Shown one piece after another: positions 61,590-64,000 of a DNA stretch of 64,000 nt. The stretch covers positions 620,001-684,000 of the forward strand of contig NZ_CP136051.1 in NCBI RefSeq assembly GCF_032999765.1, in the 5' to 3' direction. The notes below the pieces were generated by a model, which was given only the letters and a program-made list of their open reading frames with translations, made no database searches and was not told the origin of the DNA. The translations under genes and the position numbers were made by a program. Numbering within the stretch: position 1 is the stretch's first letter; the number at the start of each line of letters is the position of its first letter. This DNA comes from Imperialibacter roseus. Lineage in GTDB: Bacteria; Bacteroidota; Bacteroidia; Cytophagales; Cyclobacteriaceae.

Positions 61590-62531
61590 ATGAAGAAAAT
61601 AAGCATATTAACTGTAGTATTTGCCTGGCTCATTCTATTGAACGGTTGTCAGGACGAGGACTGGAATCCAGCACCGGATATCAACGACAATATTGGGGCG
61701 GTGACGAAAATTTCGGTGAACCCAAGTAAAAACTTCTTCAATGCCCTGAATCCTTTGGCGTCAGAGGAGGTGGAGTTTACCATTGATGTGGACGGCTTTG
61801 ACGTAACAGAGGTGTCGAGTGTGGATATCATGCTAACGTTTACCGAAAAGGATGGTACCTACAATGAACTGGAGGATGTGTACGTGGATAAAGTGTATGA
61901 TGCAGTGAAGGTCGGTGAGGTTACTTCCTTTCCATCTACATTCAGCCTGACTGCTGCTGCTGCTGCGGAGTCACTGGGCGTTGACATTGATTTTTTTAAG
62001 GTAGGCGATGGTTTTAACCTCACTTTTCCAATCCACTCTACCGATGGAAGAACTTTCACAGTGGCGCTTAACAGCGATTTGTGCCAGCAGCCTGCCCAGC
62101 CATCCTTCGGGGGCTGTAATGTGCGCTGGTCGATTGCCTGTGCGTCCGATCTTGGTGGAAGCTATGACTTTTCTACAACTGTGATCGCAGCTGGTCCTGG
62201 TGGGGCAGCTGGCAATTGCAGCAACCCGGTTACCGGCACAGGTACCCTAACAGCGCTTGGTGGTGGTAGGTATGCCGTCTCCGATGCTACATTTGGTCAG
62301 TATGACTGTGCCTGGGACGATACACCGGCGGTTGGTGTACGGTTGGTGGATGTGTGCAACAAGATTAGCCTTACTGGCTCCGATCAGTATGGCCTTATTT
62401 ACACCTTCGTTATTAAAAACAACGATGGCACTGCCTTAACGATAGACTGGTCCAATGATTACGGAGACGCAGGCACCACTGTTTTGACACGGACAGATAG
62501 CAAAACATGGCCATTGCAACTTTCTAATTGA
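61590..62531 (+). CDS. SusCD-associated lipoprotein, cysteine-containing
   Basis: This 313-residue lipoprotein has its signal ending in LLNGC (Cys20). The N-terminal half (about 40-165) looks like an immunoglobulin-like beta domain (EVEFTIDVDGFDVTEVSSVDIMLTF; GDGFNLTFPIHSTDGRTFTVALN). The C-terminal half has glycine-rich strands and five or six cysteines (CQQPAQ, GGCNVRW, IACASD, GNCSNP, YDCAWD, DVCNK) that could form disulphides. It occupies the third position of a SusC-SusD operon, where surface glycan/peptide-binding lipoproteins (SusE-like) are found; no specific family is claimed. Confidence 0.8.
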   Translation: MKKISILTVVFAWLILLNGCQDEDWNPAPDINDNIGAVTKISVNPSKNFFNALNPLASEEVEFTIDVDGFDVTEVSSVDIMLTFTEKDGTYNELEDVYVDKVYDAVKVGEVTSFPSTFSLTAAAAAESLGVDIDFFKVGDGFNLTFPIHSTDGRTFTVALNSDLCQQPAQPSFGGCNVRWSIACASDLGGSYDFSTTVIAAGPGGAAGNCSNPVTGTGTLTALGGGRYAVSDATFGQYDCAWDDTPAVGVRLVDVCNKISLTGSDQYGLIYTFVIKNNDGTALTIDWSNDYGDAGTTVLTRTDSKTWPLQLSN

Positions 62532-62544
62532 GGTTATTGATGAA

Positions 62545-62578
62545 GAATAAAAAAGAGGCGAAAGCCTCTTTTTTATTC
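62545..62578. terminator. Strong bidirectional terminator
   Basis: GAATAAAAAAGAGGC (62545-62559), loop GAAA, GCCTCTTTTTTATTC (62564-62578): a perfect 15-bp stem with T-runs on both strands. It serves the SusCD operon and the convergent DUF6265-like gene, whose last codons it overlaps. Confidence 0.92.
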
Positions 62579-63043
62579 TTTCTTTACAAATTCAAAGTAC
62601 ATGGCTTGTCCATCCCCGGATATCTGAACCTCAAGCCTGTCTCCCTCTAGCGTGTAGCTAATCTTCTTTGGAAAATCGTGTGTCGGGTTTTCGCAAACAA
62701 AGCCCTGCTTGCTAACCTGGGTGAATTGAAATAGCACAGGCGCTTTATTCTCTGGCACGTCGGCTATGTAGTAGATGCTTCCATTTTCAACTACAATGCT
62801 CAGTTTTTCCAAAAAGGTAGTGTCCTCTCCCTGCATAGAAACCCCGAACCCTATCCACTTTGTTTTGCTGTCCTTTTCCCACCTTTCATGAGCGCTTTTT
62901 CCTGGCTTTACATTTCTGCGCTCCCAGGTGCCTTCCAGCCACGAGAGCTTTTTAAAATTTTTGGCAGAAGCGGCGTTTGCCGACTGTGCATATGACAACG
63001 AGGCTGTCAATAGGAGCAGAGTAATGGTCAGGATTGACTTCAT
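62573..63043 (-). CDS. Secreted DUF6265-like protein
   Basis: This 156-residue protein has a signal peptide (MKSILTITLLLLTASLSYAQ). KKLSWLEGTWERRNVKPGKSAHERWEKDSKTKWIGFGVSM, IYYIADVPENKAPVLFQFTQV and CENPTHDFPKKISYTLEGDRLEVQISG match the lipocalin-like calycin barrel of DUF6265, a family common in Bacteroidota and without known function. It is convergent with the SusCD operon. Confidence 0.82.
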   Translation of the reverse strand: MKSILTITLLLLTASLSYAQSANAASAKNFKKLSWLEGTWERRNVKPGKSAHERWEKDSKTKWIGFGVSMQGEDTTFLEKLSIVVENGSIYYIADVPENKAPVLFQFTQVSKQGFVCENPTHDFPKKISYTLEGDRLEVQISGDGQAMYFEFVKKE

Positions 63044-63100
63044 AGTTTTTTATTCAACATCAGCTAATCGAAAGCATTTTGTATTGTAAAAAGCCGACAC

Positions 63101-63265
63101 CTATTTGTGAAGGAAGAAATTGGCCATGTTTTCTTCGTTGAAAAGGAAGCCTGTGGGTTCTTCCCCGGTAAATGCTTTGAAGTTCCTGATAAAATGAGAC
63201 TGGTCGAAATGGACGGAATCTAGTGGCAGTTGCACCCACGCCGGACCTCGCTTCTCGTATATCAT
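63101..63265 (-). pseudogene. Remnant of an AraC-family regulator (C-terminal HTH only)
   Basis: The 54-codon minus-strand frame from 63265 to the TAG at 63103-63101 encodes MIYEKRGPAWVQLPLDSVHF then DQSHFIRNFKAFTGEEPTGFL, which is the end of the second HTH of AraC/XylS regulators. The rest of the roughly 250-residue protein is absent; upstream sequence to 63350 shows no matching frame. It is best read as a decayed gene fragment. Confidence 0.6.
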
Positions 63266-63350
63266 GAATTAATAAAGCTACCTGGTTTAAATATAACGCA
63301 ATGGCAGCTTTATTGAACCATCATTGTTGATTTATGATTGTCAGAGTCAA

Positions 63351-63935
63351 TTAGAAATCAACGATCGCAAATTCTTCAATTTTTTTCCTCTTCCTCGGCG
63401 CCAGCTCTCTCTGCTGCAGGTCTTCAGGCAGACTCTCATGGCTGTCCCGATAGCCAACGGCAATCATTACTACTGGTTGCAGATTTTCACGGAGGTTGAA
63501 TGATTCTCTGGCCATCGTTCTGTCAAATCCACCCATTTGATGGAGCGAAAGCCCGAGGTGAGTAGCCTCAACACTTAAGTTGCCAACGGCCAAACCCAGG
63601 TCATACAGCGCAGAATGATTTGGGGCGCCATTGCTGTACGTAGTGCGTGCCATCACCAGCAGCAACACGGGGGCATCTGGCGCCCAGGGTTGGTTACCCG
63701 GGGCAAGTGTCTTCGCCAGCGTGTCATGGCTTTTCGTACCTTTTTGTGCCGCCAGTACCTCCCAGGGCTGTTCGTTCATGGCAGAGGGCGCCCAACGCAT
63801 GGCTTCAAGAAGTTGGTTGACGGCGCTACGGCTCACCTTTTTTGGTGAGAAGGATCTTGGACTCCACCTTTCTTTAATGAGCGGATGTATATCGAAGTCG
63901 GTGGGGGTTTCCTTTTGTATTAATGTGGATGTCAT
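63351..63935 (-). CDS. Nitroreductase family protein
   Basis: This is a 194-residue FMN-dependent oxidoreductase from the ATG at 63935-63933 (MTSTLIQKETPTDFDIHPLIKERWSPRSF). A longer in-frame start at 63995 adds an unrelated N-terminus. RWSPRSFSPKKVS holds the FMN-phosphate arginines, EAMRWAPSAMNEQPWEVLAAQ and LGLAVGNLSVEATHLGLSLHQMGGFD are the usual cofactor and dimer motifs, and VMIAVGYRD is the closing flavin strand. Members reduce nitro compounds, quinones or related substrates with NAD(P)H. A small palindrome lies just upstream. Confidence 0.9.
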   Translation of the reverse strand: MTSTLIQKETPTDFDIHPLIKERWSPRSFSPKKVSRSAVNQLLEAMRWAPSAMNEQPWEVLAAQKGTKSHDTLAKTLAPGNQPWAPDAPVLLLVMARTTYSNGAPNHSALYDLGLAVGNLSVEATHLGLSLHQMGGFDRTMARESFNLRENLQPVVMIAVGYRDSHESLPEDLQQRELAPRKRKKIEEFAIVDF

Positions 63936-63952
63936 GGAGGTATCAATATTTA

Positions 63953-63964
63953 ATGTATATACAT
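63953..63964. promoter_or_regulatory. 12-bp palindrome upstream of the nitroreductase gene
   Basis: ATGTATATACAT is a perfect palindrome 18-29 bp before the nitroreductase start. It could be an operator for a MarR/HxlR-type repressor, or chance in AT-rich sequence. Confidence 0.3.
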
Positions 63965-64000
63965 ATAAATACGATAATCTCCATGAAAGTTCCACAATGC

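Overview
The window is chromosomal DNA from a Bacteroidota bacterium, most likely of the Cytophagales. Support comes from a type B gliding/T9SS C-terminal sorting domain, a PorT-type barrel, a SusC/SusD pair, a THX ribosomal protein, promoters of the TTTG / TAnnTTTG type and the near absence of Shine-Dalgarno sites. No phage, IS element, CRISPR array or tRNA was seen.

Layout. 1-5250: housekeeping genes, mostly on the minus strand (SPL-like radical SAM protein cut by the window edge, an fsa - small protein - ftsE operon, the SRP RNA, two small unknown genes, an acetyltransferase, a PepSY membrane protein) and ribosomal protein THX. 5300-13080: envelope and signalling genes (PorT-like barrel, TPR histidine kinase, alkaline phosphatase, CHU_C protein, Tat-exported PLP enzyme). 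13187-55403: a 42-kb array of 13 very large FtsX/MacB-type permeases (855-894 aa) and five PadR-family regulators, broken by an Uma2 gene, two toxin-antitoxin modules and three or four small, mostly secreted, proteins. 55581-62531: an orphan LuxR-type response regulator and a SusC-SusD-lipoprotein operon. 62573-64000: DUF6265-like protein, an AraC C-terminal remnant and a nitroreductase.

The array is the centre of interest. Every permease has a cytoplasmic N-terminal prefix of about 75 residues, then a duplicated FtsX body, and none has an ABC ATPase beside it. This resembles the duplicated orphan permeases with PadR regulators known from Acidobacteria (ADOP). The array falls into five blocks. 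Prefix type follows the block, whereas body type does not: close body paralogues sit behind different prefixes. In block 3 two genes share 186 of 194 nt in the prefix and then diverge sharply at an internal ATG preceded by a conserved AACTCAAAT leader. The prefix therefore looks like a module fused upstream of old stand-alone permease genes and homogenised within each operon. Each PadR gene has its own distinct repeat pair upstream, and one such element also sits before a permease that has no PadR of its own.

A second possible system is a small regulon. Three secreted-protein genes between the permease blocks (33679, 41491, 42745) have TTGAAC-type boxes repeated every 10-11 bp, ending exactly 29 bp (start to start) before a TA(A/C)TT(T)G -7-like element.
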